Shown: positions 52,493-61,830, counted from the first letter of the stretch. The stretch is DNA of 64,000 bases from an uncultured Roseibium sp. (GCF_947496995.1 NZ_CANMFD010000001.1:554692-618691), one strand, 5' to 3'. The notes: generated by a model from the sequence alone, not told the origin. Numbers and translations: made by a program.

Positions 52493-53523
52493 AATCCGTG
52501 CTCTTCGTGACGGATGCCTGGTATCCGCAAATCAACGGTGTCGTCCGGACGCTTGAATATACGGCCGATGAGCTGCGGAACCGCGGTCTGCGCGTGGAGT
52601 TCATGACACCTCGGGAGTTCAGGACGGTTCCCTGCCCGACCTATCCCGATATCCGGCTCTCCCTGACGACCGGTCGCACCGTGCGCAGGCTTATCCGGGA
52701 CTACGATTGCGACCATGTGCATATAGCGACGGAAGGTCCTCTCGGGCTGCTCGCCGCTGCGGCCGCCAAAAAGGAAAGCCGCACCTTCACAACCAGCTAC
52801 CACACCCGTTTTCCTGAATATGTGGCGGCCCGCTTGCCGTTGCCGACAGCGCCCTTCTATGCCTGGTTCCGCCGCTTCCACAATTCCGGGTCCGGGTGCA
52901 TGGTCGCCACGTCGCTGCTGAAAGAAAATCTGCGCGAGCGCAAATTCCGGAACCTGATGCGCTGGTCGCGCGGCGTCGATACCAGCCTGTTCAGACCCGA
53001 TGAAGGCTCCGTCCTGCCGGTGGCGCTTCCCCGGCCGGTTTTCATGAATGTCGGCCGTGTCGCCGTCGAGAAGAACATCGGGGCCTTCCTCGATCTTGAC
53101 CTGCCCGGCTCCAAGGTCGTCGTGGGCGACGGTCCGCAACTGGAAAGCCTGCGCCGCAGCTATCCGGAGGTCCATTTCACCGGCGCGAAATCCGGAGAGG
53201 ATCTCGCCCGGCACTATGCAAGCGCCGACGTCTTCGTCTTTCCCTCAAAGACGGACACCTTCGGACTGGTGCTGCTGGAAGCGCTGGCCTGCGGCACGCC
53301 TGTGGCCGCCTATCCGGTCATGGGGCCGCTCGACGTGATCGGCGACAGAGGCGCGGGCGTCCTGTCCGACGATTTGCGCGAAGCTGCGCTTGCGGCCCTG
53401 AAGATACCGCGAGATGTCTGCCGGAAAGCGGCACTCGGGCAGAGCTGGGCCGTCTGCACCGATCAATTCGTTGCCAACATGGAAGCAGCGGTAGCAGCGG
53501 AAGCGGCGCACGGGCGCGCCTGA
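52489..53523 (+). CDS. agt: GT4 glycosyltransferase, Agt-like (glycolipid synthesis)
   Basis: 344 residues of the GT-B fold. DAWYPQINGVVRTLEYTADEL and FMTPREF at the N-terminus, TSYHTRFPEY, then the C-terminal nucleotide-sugar domain FMNVGRVAVEKN and the E-x7-E motif FVFPSKTDTFGLVLLEALAC. Start ATG overlaps plcP TGA (ATGA). In the PlcP-Agt pathway this enzyme glycosylates diacylglycerol to MGDG or glucuronosyl-DAG, replacing phospholipid. The lipid assignment rests on the gene pair. Confidence 0.75.
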   Translation: MKSVLFVTDAWYPQINGVVRTLEYTADELRNRGLRVEFMTPREFRTVPCPTYPDIRLSLTTGRTVRRLIRDYDCDHVHIATEGPLGLLAAAAAKKESRTFTTSYHTRFPEYVAARLPLPTAPFYAWFRRFHNSGSGCMVATSLLKENLRERKFRNLMRWSRGVDTSLFRPDEGSVLPVALPRPVFMNVGRVAVEKNIGAFLDLDLPGSKVVVGDGPQLESLRRSYPEVHFTGAKSGEDLARHYASADVFVFPSKTDTFGLVLLEALACGTPVAAYPVMGPLDVIGDRGAGVLSDDLREAALAALKIPRDVCRKAALGQSWAVCTDQFVANMEAAVAAEAAHGRA

Positions 53524-53581
53524 CGCCGGGCCAGCGAAAACCGCCGCCCTATCTCACCCGGTCAAACGTAATCGGCCAATA

Positions 53582-55111
53582 TCAGCCTGTCAGAGGCACC
53601 CGTCCGGATCGGGCTTCCAGGAACTGATCGCTCAAGGCGCCGGTTTCGTCCGTCACCTTCAGCGGTTCGAAGTCCTTGGCGAATTGGCTCGGCAGTCTGT
53701 AAAGCGGCCGGTAGGCGGATCGCAACGGGTCGGTCATGGCGTTGTAGGTCAGCGCGGGTTCCCGGAACGACTGGCGCATCTGGCGCGGGCTGCCGAGACC
53801 GAAATTTCCGCCGAACCGATGCAGAGGACGCACGGCGGACAGGACCGTCTGCTCCCATTCGAAATGCTTGCGCCAGTGCCATGCATGCCCGAACGCATGG
53901 CGCGTGAGAGCCATCTTGCGCCCGCGGAACTTCAACAGGTCGCGCAGGAAAGGCGTGACCTTTTCCAGCGGTTCCTGCGGCCATTCGACAAGCTTCTGCC
54001 CGTCCATGTCACTCAAAAGCACATTCGGCATCAGCCGCCCGGCCCGCGCGGCCTCGTCGAAATAGGGCGTCCCGGCAATCGGTATGGTCAGCGACAGCAG
54101 GCCGGGCAGGGGGATGCGCGGATCCGAAAGGATGCCGGAAACCTGATCGTCCACCTCGGCGATGGTCTGTTGGGCAAAATCGATAATCACGCCGTAGTCG
54201 AAGAACATGCCGTGCTCCGCACAGGCCTGGGTCAGGGACAGCGGATCGGAGGCAAGGCTCTGCTTCTTGTTGAAGGTTCTCAGCACAGCCGGATCGAGAT
54301 TCTCGACACCGGAGAAAAGCGCCTTGCAACCGTTGTCCGCCATCAGCTTGAGGTTTTCCGGACGCTTGAAGAAATCGCCCGTCACCAGCGCGCCCCAGCC
54401 GCGAAACTGCCCCTGTCTCCAGCGCTCGCCGATTTTGCCGACGCGCCACTCGAAGCTGCTGCGGTTGTTGCCGTAGAAGTTGTTGTCCAGAACCATGACA
54501 CCGAAGGCCTTGCCCATGGCATCCAGCTGACCGTCGATCGACGCTTCGCTGTGGGCGGTGTAAGCGCGCCCTTCGCCGGACAGGGAGCAGAAGGAACAGG
54601 CAAAATTGCAGTTCTTGGTGGTTTCGAGATAGCCGACCCCCATGGTCGGGGCTGTCAGGTCGAAGCGGGGCGCGGTCTGGTCCGCAAGATGATCCGCGCT
54701 GAAGACGGCTTCGATGACCGCTCCGATCTCTTCCACGTCGCCCTGGCAGGTGTAGTCGAACACCTGATTGCAGAGGGCGGGCAGCGCCCGGGCGATCGGG
54801 CCGCCGATGACGCTCACCACCTGCGGATTGAAATGCCGGCAATAGGCGCCCAGTTGCCGCGCCCGGTCGAAGGCCGCCGTCAACCCGGTGAACACCACCA
54901 TGTCCGGCCATTCCAGCAGGCGGCGGTTCAGCAGCGCGCCGTGAAAGACTTCGTCCCAGACCCTGACCTCGACATGATCGCGGTCGAAATAGCCCGCCAG
55001 ATAATAGGGAGCCATTGCGCGCGGAACGAACAACCGTGTGGGCGATGCCGATCTCCACGGGTCGAAGTAGGCATTCACGATGAGAACTCGGCGCTTCTGT
55101 CCCGTTTGCAT
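53582..55111 (-). CDS. B12-binding-type radical SAM protein
   Basis: 509 residues from ATG 55111; TTG 55141 is possible. An N-terminal cobalamin-binding-like Rossmann region (VLIVNAYFDPW ... MVVFTGLTAAFDRA, VIGGPIARA) lacks a clear DxHxxG. The radical SAM core follows with CNFACSFC (C-x3-C-x2-C). The C-terminal 150 residues (RHAFGHAWHW) are His/Arg-rich. Class B radical SAM enzymes methylate or rearrange unreactive carbons. Convergent with plcP-agt; a lipid or natural-product substrate is possible but unproven. Confidence 0.82.
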   Translation of the reverse strand: MQTGQKRRVLIVNAYFDPWRSASPTRLFVPRAMAPYYLAGYFDRDHVEVRVWDEVFHGALLNRRLLEWPDMVVFTGLTAAFDRARQLGAYCRHFNPQVVSVIGGPIARALPALCNQVFDYTCQGDVEEIGAVIEAVFSADHLADQTAPRFDLTAPTMGVGYLETTKNCNFACSFCSLSGEGRAYTAHSEASIDGQLDAMGKAFGVMVLDNNFYGNNRSSFEWRVGKIGERWRQGQFRGWGALVTGDFFKRPENLKLMADNGCKALFSGVENLDPAVLRTFNKKQSLASDPLSLTQACAEHGMFFDYGVIIDFAQQTIAEVDDQVSGILSDPRIPLPGLLSLTIPIAGTPYFDEAARAGRLMPNVLLSDMDGQKLVEWPQEPLEKVTPFLRDLLKFRGRKMALTRHAFGHAWHWRKHFEWEQTVLSAVRPLHRFGGNFGLGSPRQMRQSFREPALTYNAMTDPLRSAYRPLYRLPSQFAKDFEPLKVTDETGALSDQFLEARSGRVPLTG

Positions 55112-55385
55112 GCGTATCCCGAAGGTTTCAGGTTTGATCAAGTCTGATGCCTACCCAAATGCTCTAAAGACGCGAACCAGCCGCCGCAAGGCCGGAGTGC
55201 CGGTTATCGTCCGGTGGGGTTTCTTGTGCGCGAGCCTGTGGTCCAAAAGGAACGCAACCGGTTGGCTGTGTTCTCCTGAAGCGGGAAGCGGTAGGAGTTT
55301 ATGAACGTCTTGCTGCTACGCATCGGGCGCGATACCAGGAACAGCAATTGAACTCGATTTCAGACAGTTTGCCGATAGCCCTTCC

Positions 55386-56480
55386 ATGGAAATGATCGAT
55401 CACTTCAAGATGCACGATGCCTTTGCGCATCTGAACGACAGCGTGCTTGAAAGCATCGCTTCTGTATCCCGATACGTTCAAATTCCCGAAACGCAAACCA
55501 TCGTGCGCGAAGGCGACGAAACCTCCGATCTGTTTCTTCTGATCGAGGGCGAGGCTCTCGCCACCAGGAAAGGGCCGGAGGGCGGCGACATTCCGCTGAA
55601 CACGGTACGCGCCGGAGAATGTCTCGGGGAACTGGCGTTTCTGGACGGTGCACCGCGTGCCGCCTCCGTCATCGCGCAGACCGCCTGCACGCTTATCGAG
55701 ATCCCTGTGGCCGCCCTCAAGGGGCTGCCTGACGGTGCCGCCGTTTCCGGTGAACTGAAGGGGGCCCTGGCGAGCGTGGTGGTCAAGCGTGCGCGGTCCC
55801 TGAGTGACGGCATGCTGTCCGCCCTGCAGGAGCAACTGGCGGCGAAAACACTGCAGAACCAGTTCGGCTACTTTCTGGTCTTCACCATTGCGCTTTATCT
55901 GATTTCGACCTCGCTGTTCTATCTCGTGGCCGAACGCTACGTGAAGGACGTCTATGATCCCGGGTTCTCCTGGCAGACCATCCTGGCGTTTGCGGTTCCC
56001 TGCCTGATCATCATCAAGGTCATGAAAATCCCGGCCGGCCAGCTTGGTCTGCGCCGGGAAGGGCTGTTCCGCTCGCTCGCCCAGTCATTCGCGATCTGCC
56101 TGGTGCTGTCGGCGCCGGCGCTGATCTACCTGGTTTTCTTCAAGGGGGATCAGGTTCCGCAAAATGCCGGCGTCAAGGTCGACCTGCTGTTCCTGGTGCA
56201 ATACCTGTTTCACACCGTGATCCAGGAAATCGGCTCCAGGGGCCTGCTCCAGGGCCTGTTCCAGAAGTTCCTTGCCGACACCAGGGGACACCGCGCCGTC
56301 TTCCTCACCAGCACCATCTTCGCCTCGCTCCACCTGACCTTCGGGGTGGACGCGGTGGTCATCACCTTCTTCGCCAGCATCGTCTTCGGCTATGTCTATC
56401 TCTACCAGAAGAACCTCGCCGGGGTGGTCCTGATGCACTACTGGTTCGGCGTTCTCGCGGCACTGATGGTGGCCATCTGA
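55386..56480 (+). CDS. Cyclic-nucleotide-binding domain fused to CPBP membrane protease
   Basis: 364 residues. cNMP domain 1-125 with phosphate-binding cassette GECLGELAFLDGAPRAAS (77-94). Eight membrane segments (160-364) carry the CPBP/Rce1-like motifs: Q280-E281-x3-R285, F312-x3-H316 and H351. CPBP proteases normally have paired Glu (EEx3R); here the first is Gln, which may lower activity. The architecture implies a membrane protease or scaffold gated by cAMP/cGMP-like ligand. A 245-bp spacer upstream has no other gene. Confidence 0.8.
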   Translation: MEMIDHFKMHDAFAHLNDSVLESIASVSRYVQIPETQTIVREGDETSDLFLLIEGEALATRKGPEGGDIPLNTVRAGECLGELAFLDGAPRAASVIAQTACTLIEIPVAALKGLPDGAAVSGELKGALASVVVKRARSLSDGMLSALQEQLAAKTLQNQFGYFLVFTIALYLISTSLFYLVAERYVKDVYDPGFSWQTILAFAVPCLIIIKVMKIPAGQLGLRREGLFRSLAQSFAICLVLSAPALIYLVFFKGDQVPQNAGVKVDLLFLVQYLFHTVIQEIGSRGLLQGLFQKFLADTRGHRAVFLTSTIFASLHLTFGVDAVVITFFASIVFGYVYLYQKNLAGVVLMHYWFGVLAALMVAI

Positions 56481-56502
56481 AGCCGCAACAGGGTGTTCCC
56501 GG

Positions 56503-57525
56503 TCATCGGGTGCCGTCCGGCTTCGCGAGCTTGCGGTAGTCGCGCGGCGAAAGGCCCGTCCAGCGCCGCACGGCGCGGGTGAAGGCCGGTGTGCCATTAT
56601 AGGCAAGTTCCTCGGCCAATGCGCCGATAGGGACGTCTCTGCACCCGAGGCCGTTCAAGGCCTTGCACCTGCGGACATCGTCCAGGATCTCCGCATAGCT
56701 CGTACCGTCCTCGGTCAGCCTGCGCTGCAGGGTTCTCAAGCTCATGCCGGACGCATCGCCAAGCTTTTCGATCGACGGGACACCGTCCTCGACCATGCTT
56801 TCAACGTACAGGCGGACCGTGCGCGAGATGCCTCCGCCCCTGCGCAGGGCTTGCCATTCACAGGGCGTTCTTCCGCCGGTCGGCCGATCGCCCCGCGGCC
56901 GGAAAGCCTGGTCCAGAATCCGGTCGGGAATGAAAATCGCCAGGCGTCGCCGTGTGCTCGCGGTCGGACGGACGCCGAACTGGCGTTCCAGATAAGTCAC
57001 ACCGAGGTCCGGGTGAGGGGTGATCTCGATGCTCTCGAACGGGGCGTCTGGCGTTCCCGTCAGCTGGCACAGGGAATTGAGCAAGGTCGCCACATATTGC
57101 TGGACAACGTGGAGTGTCGCGAGATCGACCTCGATGGACATGGTCTCGACAAAGATACCGCCTCCCCTGGCAGGGAGCAGCGCAATGTTCTCATGGGTGC
57201 TGTAGTTCGGCATCGCGACCGTAAGCCGGTGGAGTGCCTGTCTCAGGGTGTCCGCGGACATCAGGATTTCCGCCAGATATCCAAGGTCGGCGATGCTTTC
57301 CTTTCCGACGACACGGACACCGATGTCGGGGCCGTCGCTCAGATGCAGCTCACGCACGAACCTCATGGCGCTCACCAGGGAGATGGGCTGATTGAGAGAT
57401 TCATGAGGGACGTGGCTGAGACCGCAGGTGTCGAGCAATTCGCCCATCGGCCTGCCGCTGCTGCCGGCCCACCGCGAGAAGGGAGCGATCCCGCCGGCTC
57501 TGAAAAGAGGAAATGCGGATGACAT
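56503..57525 (-). CDS. AraC-family regulator (OruR/ArgR-like with Arabinose_bd domain)
   Basis: 340 residues from ATG 57525, AGGAGC 6 bp upstream. N-terminal AraC-binding-type domain (LLDTCGLSHVPHESLNQPISLVSAMRF ... about 1-200), C-terminal double HTH (IEKLGDASGMSLRTLQRRLTEDGTSYAEILDDVR; IGALAEELAYNGTPAFTRAVRRWTGLSPRDYRK). It is convergent with the cNMP-CPBP gene and divergent from DUF1254, which is a likely target. Confidence 0.88.
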   Translation of the reverse strand: MSSAFPLFRAGGIAPFSRWAGSSGRPMGELLDTCGLSHVPHESLNQPISLVSAMRFVRELHLSDGPDIGVRVVGKESIADLGYLAEILMSADTLRQALHRLTVAMPNYSTHENIALLPARGGGIFVETMSIEVDLATLHVVQQYVATLLNSLCQLTGTPDAPFESIEITPHPDLGVTYLERQFGVRPTASTRRRLAIFIPDRILDQAFRPRGDRPTGGRTPCEWQALRRGGGISRTVRLYVESMVEDGVPSIEKLGDASGMSLRTLQRRLTEDGTSYAEILDDVRRCKALNGLGCRDVPIGALAEELAYNGTPAFTRAVRRWTGLSPRDYRKLAKPDGTR

Positions 57526-57714
57526 TGTGGCTCCTGGCGTGAATTCCCTTGTGAGACTTACCACCTTTTTTGGCGGCAGATGGCAAGTTTCTTGTAATTT
57601 CCAGTCGTCTGTTTGCAGGATCGGCAGTAGAGTAAGGGAAGTTTTACTGCCGGGTGCGCCAAGGCGCGAGCACGGGTAATACTATAGATTTTTACCTTAT
57701 TGACATATTTAACT

Positions 57715-59346
57715 ATGTGGAGACTTCCGTTGAAAGTTCTGAGATTCCCGCTTGTGGCGCTGATTGCCGCAGCCGCTCCCTTTGCCGCCCTGGCAGATGT
57801 CAGCGAAGAAACCGTCCAGTCGCTCTCCGCCCCGGCCAGCGTCGACACGAGGGTCGGGACCCTTGAGTTCAAGAACGGCGTACCAAGTGCAAAATCCGCA
57901 CGCACGATTTTCGACACCGTTGACTTCGGCAACGCGCTGAACGTCTACAACAACAGCTTCCGCGGTGCTTCGGCGCTTGCAATCAAGAAGGGCATGCAGA
58001 GCGTCGGCGCCGAAAGCGGCGATGTCATCCTTTTTGAAGAGCTGATGGATTCGGCCTCCCTGTTCCTGACGGCCAATGCGGACACCGTGTATTACGTCGC
58101 GTGGATCGACCTGTCGGACGGCCCCGTGGTGATCGACCAGCCCAAAGACGGCCTCGGCACGCTCAACGACATGTGGTTCCAGTGGGTGATCGACATCGGC
58201 AAGCCCGGTCCGGATCGTGGCCTGGGCGGCAAATATCTGATCGTCGGCCCGGATTACGACGGTCCGCTTCCCGAGGGCGGATATTTCATCGCCCACGCCA
58301 AGACCAATTCGGTGCTCTATGCGCTGCGCGCCTTCATCACGGACGGCAAGGATCCCAAACCCGCAGTCGCCAACGTGAAGGACAATCTCAAGATCTATCC
58401 CTATGCGCCGGGCAGCTACGGAACCTCGATCGCCGAGGCGCTTGAAGGCAAGGTCCGCCTCGGGGCCGAACCGAAGATCCCGGAGATGAAGTTCATCAAC
58501 GGCAGCGGCGTGGCCTTCAACACCATTCCGCCCAGCGATGCAGGCTTTTTCGAGCTCGTGAACGAGAACGTCCAGAACGAACCTGCCACCAGCTATGACG
58601 TGGAACTCGCCGGACAGCTTGCCGCGATCGGCATCGTCCACGGCAAGGACTTCGCGCCGGACGAGCGGATGAAGAAGATCCTGGCGGATGCCGCCCAGGT
58701 GGGGCAGGGCTACGGTCGGGCGCTTCAGTGGAGCTGGAAGGACACGCACCCCGACTGGGCCTATTATGAAGGCTCGAACTGGTGGAACATGCTGTTCGAG
58801 GGTGGTGCCCTGTTCGAAACTCCGCCGCCTGCCTACGAGGACGGGATGTTCAAGCCCTACCCGCCGACGGGCGCCCGCACGCTCGCGTCCCGTACTGCCT
58901 TCTACTATGGCTACACGCTGGACAGCCCCGGCATGATCATGCGGATCCCCGGCGTCGGCTCGCAATATCTGATGAACGGCCTCGACGCCACCGGCGCACC
59001 GCTCGATGGCGCCAGGACCTACAAGGTGACCCTGCCCAAGGACATTCCGGCCGCCGCCTTCTGGTCCTTCACCCTCTATGACAACCAGACCCGCTCGATG
59101 CTGCAAACACCGCAGAAATTTCCGCGTGCAGGTTCGCAGAGCTATCCGACCCCGGCCGCCGTTGCGTCCGAGGACGGCTCGACCACCGTCTATTTCGCGC
59201 CCGAAAAACCCGACGGTGTCGCTGAGGGCAACTGGATCCAGACCGACCCCGAAAAAGGCTGGTTCACCCTTCTGCGTCTCTACAGCCCGCTTCCCGGATT
59301 TTTCGACAAATCCTGGCAGCTGAGCGAGATCGAGTCGGTCGAGTGA
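57715..59346 (+). CDS. DUF1254/DUF1214 secreted protein
   Basis: 543 residues from ATG 57715. Signal peptide (about 1-27, LVALIAAAAPFAALA). DUF1254 spans about 30-190 (LTANADTVYYVAWIDLSDGPVVI, YLIVGPDYDGPLPEGGYFIA). DUF1214 is C-terminal (about 380-530, AAAFWSFTLYDNQTRSML, NWIQTDPEKGWFTLLRLYSPLPGFFDKSW). This two-domain family is periplasmic and widespread in environmental proteobacteria, function unknown. Its ribosome binding site is weak. It may be controlled by the divergent AraC protein. Confidence 0.85.
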   Translation: MWRLPLKVLRFPLVALIAAAAPFAALADVSEETVQSLSAPASVDTRVGTLEFKNGVPSAKSARTIFDTVDFGNALNVYNNSFRGASALAIKKGMQSVGAESGDVILFEELMDSASLFLTANADTVYYVAWIDLSDGPVVIDQPKDGLGTLNDMWFQWVIDIGKPGPDRGLGGKYLIVGPDYDGPLPEGGYFIAHAKTNSVLYALRAFITDGKDPKPAVANVKDNLKIYPYAPGSYGTSIAEALEGKVRLGAEPKIPEMKFINGSGVAFNTIPPSDAGFFELVNENVQNEPATSYDVELAGQLAAIGIVHGKDFAPDERMKKILADAAQVGQGYGRALQWSWKDTHPDWAYYEGSNWWNMLFEGGALFETPPPAYEDGMFKPYPPTGARTLASRTAFYYGYTLDSPGMIMRIPGVGSQYLMNGLDATGAPLDGARTYKVTLPKDIPAAAFWSFTLYDNQTRSMLQTPQKFPRAGSQSYPTPAAVASEDGSTTVYFAPEKPDGVAEGNWIQTDPEKGWFTLLRLYSPLPGFFDKSWQLSEIESVE

Positions 59347-59352
59347 AAACAA

Positions 59353-59374
59353 CGGGAGGGGCCCGCCCCTCCCG
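59353..59374 (+). terminator. Hairpin after the DUF1254 gene
   Basis: CGGGAGGGGC pairs with GCCCCTCCCG around a tight loop, 6 bp after the stop. It is followed by CTTCCTCC rather than a pure U-run. Confidence 0.6.
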
Positions 59375-59695
59375 CTTCCTCCGCCTTTGGCATTGCAAGG
59401 CGTGACGTCAGATGTCCGCCGCAAGGCGTTTCATGATGATCTGCTGGCTCATTCCGGGGGAGCTTCTTGCGCTCCTGTCGATAAGAGCCATGGCACAGGT
59501 GTTTCGGCAGCCTCGAGTCCATCTCGATCCCAGCCAGAGCCGATTCAACTTCCTGCGAATGTAAGGACCGCTCGAACCCTGGCTCGACACGATCTGTCGG
59601 CCAAGCGAGATCGAACTCGTGAAGGAGGCGCGCCACGAAGGTGTAAAATCACCTCAAGTGCGTAAGTAAAATTTACTCAATATAATCATAAAGTT

Positions 59696-59710
59696 ATGGC
59701 GGAGAGAGAG
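59696..59710. other. Distal attachment site of the integrated element
   Basis: ATGGCGGAGAGAGAG, identical to 63837-63851, which is the 3' end (with CCA) of tRNA-Ser. The two copies bound a 4.2-kb segment carrying an integrase. Sequence diverges immediately after the 15 bp. Confidence 0.85.
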
Positions 59711-59829
59711 TCCGCCGAACATCTATTCTTTGATAGTCGCCACCATCGTTAAAATAGGCAAAAATTGAGATAATTAAGCCAATATCTGTTTGCAGGCTTT
59801 CGTTGTAATTCGCCCAAATCCGCACTATC

Positions 59830-59858
59830 TTTTAGGGACAGTTTTAGGGTTTTTAGGG
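59830..59858 (+). repeat. Left arm-type integrase repeats
   Basis: TTTTAGGG (59830-59837), three bases, GTTTTAGGG (59841-59849), then TTTTTAGGG (59850-59858), directly before the integrase start. The same spaced pair is at 63763-63782 near the other end. Confidence 0.6.
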
Positions 59859-59866
59859 TTACGGCG

Positions 59867-61078
59867 ATGGCACGTGCAGCGAAGCGGCTTTCAGCAAGAG
59901 CGGTGCAGACACTTTCTAAGCCCGGTCTCCATGCGGATGGGGATGGGCTTTATCTGTCGGTCAAAGCGACGGGCGCAAAGTCCTGGCTGTTCATTTTCCA
60001 ATGGCACGGCAAGCGCAAGGAAATGGGGCTGGGGAAGCTTTCGGCGGTTCCCTTGGCCGATGCCCGCGAAAGCGCTGGGCAGGCTCGGGCGCTCGTTGCA
60101 AGGGGCATAAACCCCATTGAACGGCGCAAGGCCGAAAGGGCGAGGAACGCCGACCAGGCGTTCGGGTCTTTTGCCGATGCGTTGATAGATGACCTTGCGC
60201 CGGGTTTTCGAAACCAGAAACACATTGCGCAGTGGCGCATGACCCTAAAAGACTATGCCGCACCGTTGCGCGGCAAGCGCTTGGATGAAATCGACACGGC
60301 GGCTATTTTGTCGGTCTTGCAACCGATCTGGCAGACAAAGCCCGAAACCGCCATTCGATTGCGTGGCCGATTGGAACGCGTCCTTGACGCGGCGAAGGCA
60401 AAGGGGCTGCGCTCTGGCGAAAATCCGGCAAGGTGGCGCGGCCATCTGGATGCACTCTTGCCGAAGCGGCAGAAGCTCACACGCGGCCATCACGCGGCAA
60501 TGCCCTACAAAGCCATCCCTGACTTCATGGACGCTCTGAGAGCCAATGAGAGCCTGTCTGCACTCGCTTTGGAGTGGTGCATTCTGACCGCGACCCGAAG
60601 CGGCGAAACGCTCAATGCAACATGGTCTGAAATCGACCGTGAAAGTGGCGTTTGGACTATTGCCGCCCAGCGCATGAAAGCGGGCCGGGAGCATCGGGTG
60701 CCCTTGACGGGGCGCATGGTGGAAATTCTCGGTAAGCTGGAGTTATTGCGCCGGGAGGACGGCTATTTGTTTCCCGGCAACAAAAAAGACAGGCCGCTTT
60801 CGGGCATGGCGATGGCGATGCAAATGCGCCGCATGGGGTACGGTCAATTTACCGTTCACGGGTTCAGAAGCGGCTTTCGCGATTGGGCTGCTGAGGAAAC
60901 AAGCTTTCCGCGTGAAATTGCCGAAGCCGCGTTGGCGCATGTTGTCGGGGATGCGACAGAGCGGGCCTATCGGCGCGGTGACGCGCTGGAGCGTCGGCGG
61001 GACTTGATGGGGGCATGGGAAAGGCACTGCAGCCCAATTGAAAACGCAAACATTGTTCAACTGGCAACAGCGCAATGA
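59867..61078 (+). CDS. int: Tyrosine-recombinase integrase (DUF4102 type)
   Basis: 403 residues. The N-terminal DUF4102 arm-binding domain (about 1-90: GLHADGDGLYLSVKATGAKSW) is followed by a core-binding helical region and the catalytic domain with R244 (TATRSGE), H331-x2-R334 (HGFRSGFRDW), H358 (LAHVVGD) and nucleophile Y368 (ERAYRR). This is the P4/island integrase class that uses tRNA 3' ends. It lies at the end distal to the tRNA. Its stop overlaps the next gene by ATGA. Confidence 0.94.
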   Translation: MARAAKRLSARAVQTLSKPGLHADGDGLYLSVKATGAKSWLFIFQWHGKRKEMGLGKLSAVPLADARESAGQARALVARGINPIERRKAERARNADQAFGSFADALIDDLAPGFRNQKHIAQWRMTLKDYAAPLRGKRLDEIDTAAILSVLQPIWQTKPETAIRLRGRLERVLDAAKAKGLRSGENPARWRGHLDALLPKRQKLTRGHHAAMPYKAIPDFMDALRANESLSALALEWCILTATRSGETLNATWSEIDRESGVWTIAAQRMKAGREHRVPLTGRMVEILGKLELLRREDGYLFPGNKKDRPLSGMAMAMQMRRMGYGQFTVHGFRSGFRDWAAEETSFPREIAEAALAHVVGDATERAYRRGDALERRRDLMGAWERHCSPIENANIVQLATAQ

Positions 61079-61830
61079 GCAGAACAGAAAAATGGATTGT
61101 CCCCGATTGGATCTACTGTAAAAAGTTCGATGCCGAGCTAGATGGTTTCATAAAATCATTGCCGGATGGCCGCGCAGCGCCACTAGCGAACAGATGGCAA
61201 AATAACTCCGGAGGTGCCATCGACTTTGGACGCAGGGCGTTAGAAGTATCAGTGTTGAAAGCCCAAATTGCAGAACGGGATAGCGAACCCCTCCATCACG
61301 ATTGGACGCGGGTGTGCGAGCTCGCGTCGAAAGCACAGGAATCTCTAGACCAATTTGTCTCCTATTTTACAGGGTGCGGAGAGCCTTCGACAAATTTGCT
61401 GGAACCCATGTTGATTCAATTTCTGGCGCAGCATGAAAAACTGGACGTCGAGGTGCTAAAAGAACGCGCTCGCGAAAATGCTAAAGTCTTGATGGCCGCA
61501 AGGACGTTGGCGCGCGAATACACTATCTATAGCAAGGTCAAGAGCAGTTCGCTTGCATCGAATTACCAGAACCCGGGTAATCCACGAAAGTTGGCCTTTG
61601 TCGAGGTAATGTTCGAAGCTTGGGCAGCACTCACGGGGAAATTACCCAGTAGAAGCCGGACAGATGGTCCCTTCATTCGCTTCTTACAAGCAGCCTGGGC
61701 GGACCTTCATTTATCTGATTTGAACGGCGAAGAAGACTTCGCAACTGCAATTACGCGTGTTCATAAAAAGCTGAAAAACGGCGATTTTAGTATAGATTTC
61801 GATAACCTACCTCTATGGCATAGCGATTGA
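61075..61830 (+). CDS. Unknown element-borne protein coupled to the integrase
   Basis: 251 residues starting inside the integrase stop (ATGA), so translation is coupled. The protein is soluble and mostly helical, with no motif I recognise (WIVPDWIYCKKFDAEL at the N-terminus, AFVEVMFEAWAALTGKLPSRSRTDGPFIRFL late). It lacks a signal or membrane segment. The late FIRFLQAAWADL segment resembles the tails of other island-borne hypotheticals. Cargo or regulatory role possible. Confidence 0.65.
   Translation: MSRTEKWIVPDWIYCKKFDAELDGFIKSLPDGRAAPLANRWQNNSGGAIDFGRRALEVSVLKAQIAERDSEPLHHDWTRVCELASKAQESLDQFVSYFTGCGEPSTNLLEPMLIQFLAQHEKLDVEVLKERARENAKVLMAARTLAREYTIYSKVKSSSLASNYQNPGNPRKLAFVEVMFEAWAALTGKLPSRSRTDGPFIRFLQAAWADLHLSDLNGEEDFATAITRVHKKLKNGDFSIDFDNLPLWHSD

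Larger units (their letters stand above)
59347..59866. other. Junction region between chromosome and integrated element
   Basis: 520 bp. The left part (to about 59640) is ordinary GC-rich DNA with short opposite-strand frames that I cannot assign. Composition becomes AT-rich at 59645. The attachment core is at 59696-59710, and integrase-type arm repeats lie just before the integrase start. Confidence 0.55.

Noticed and set aside
59280-59640. Possible frameshifted gene on the minus strand
   Set aside because: Two overlapping short frames look weakly protein-like but match no family, so a pseudogene cannot be supported.
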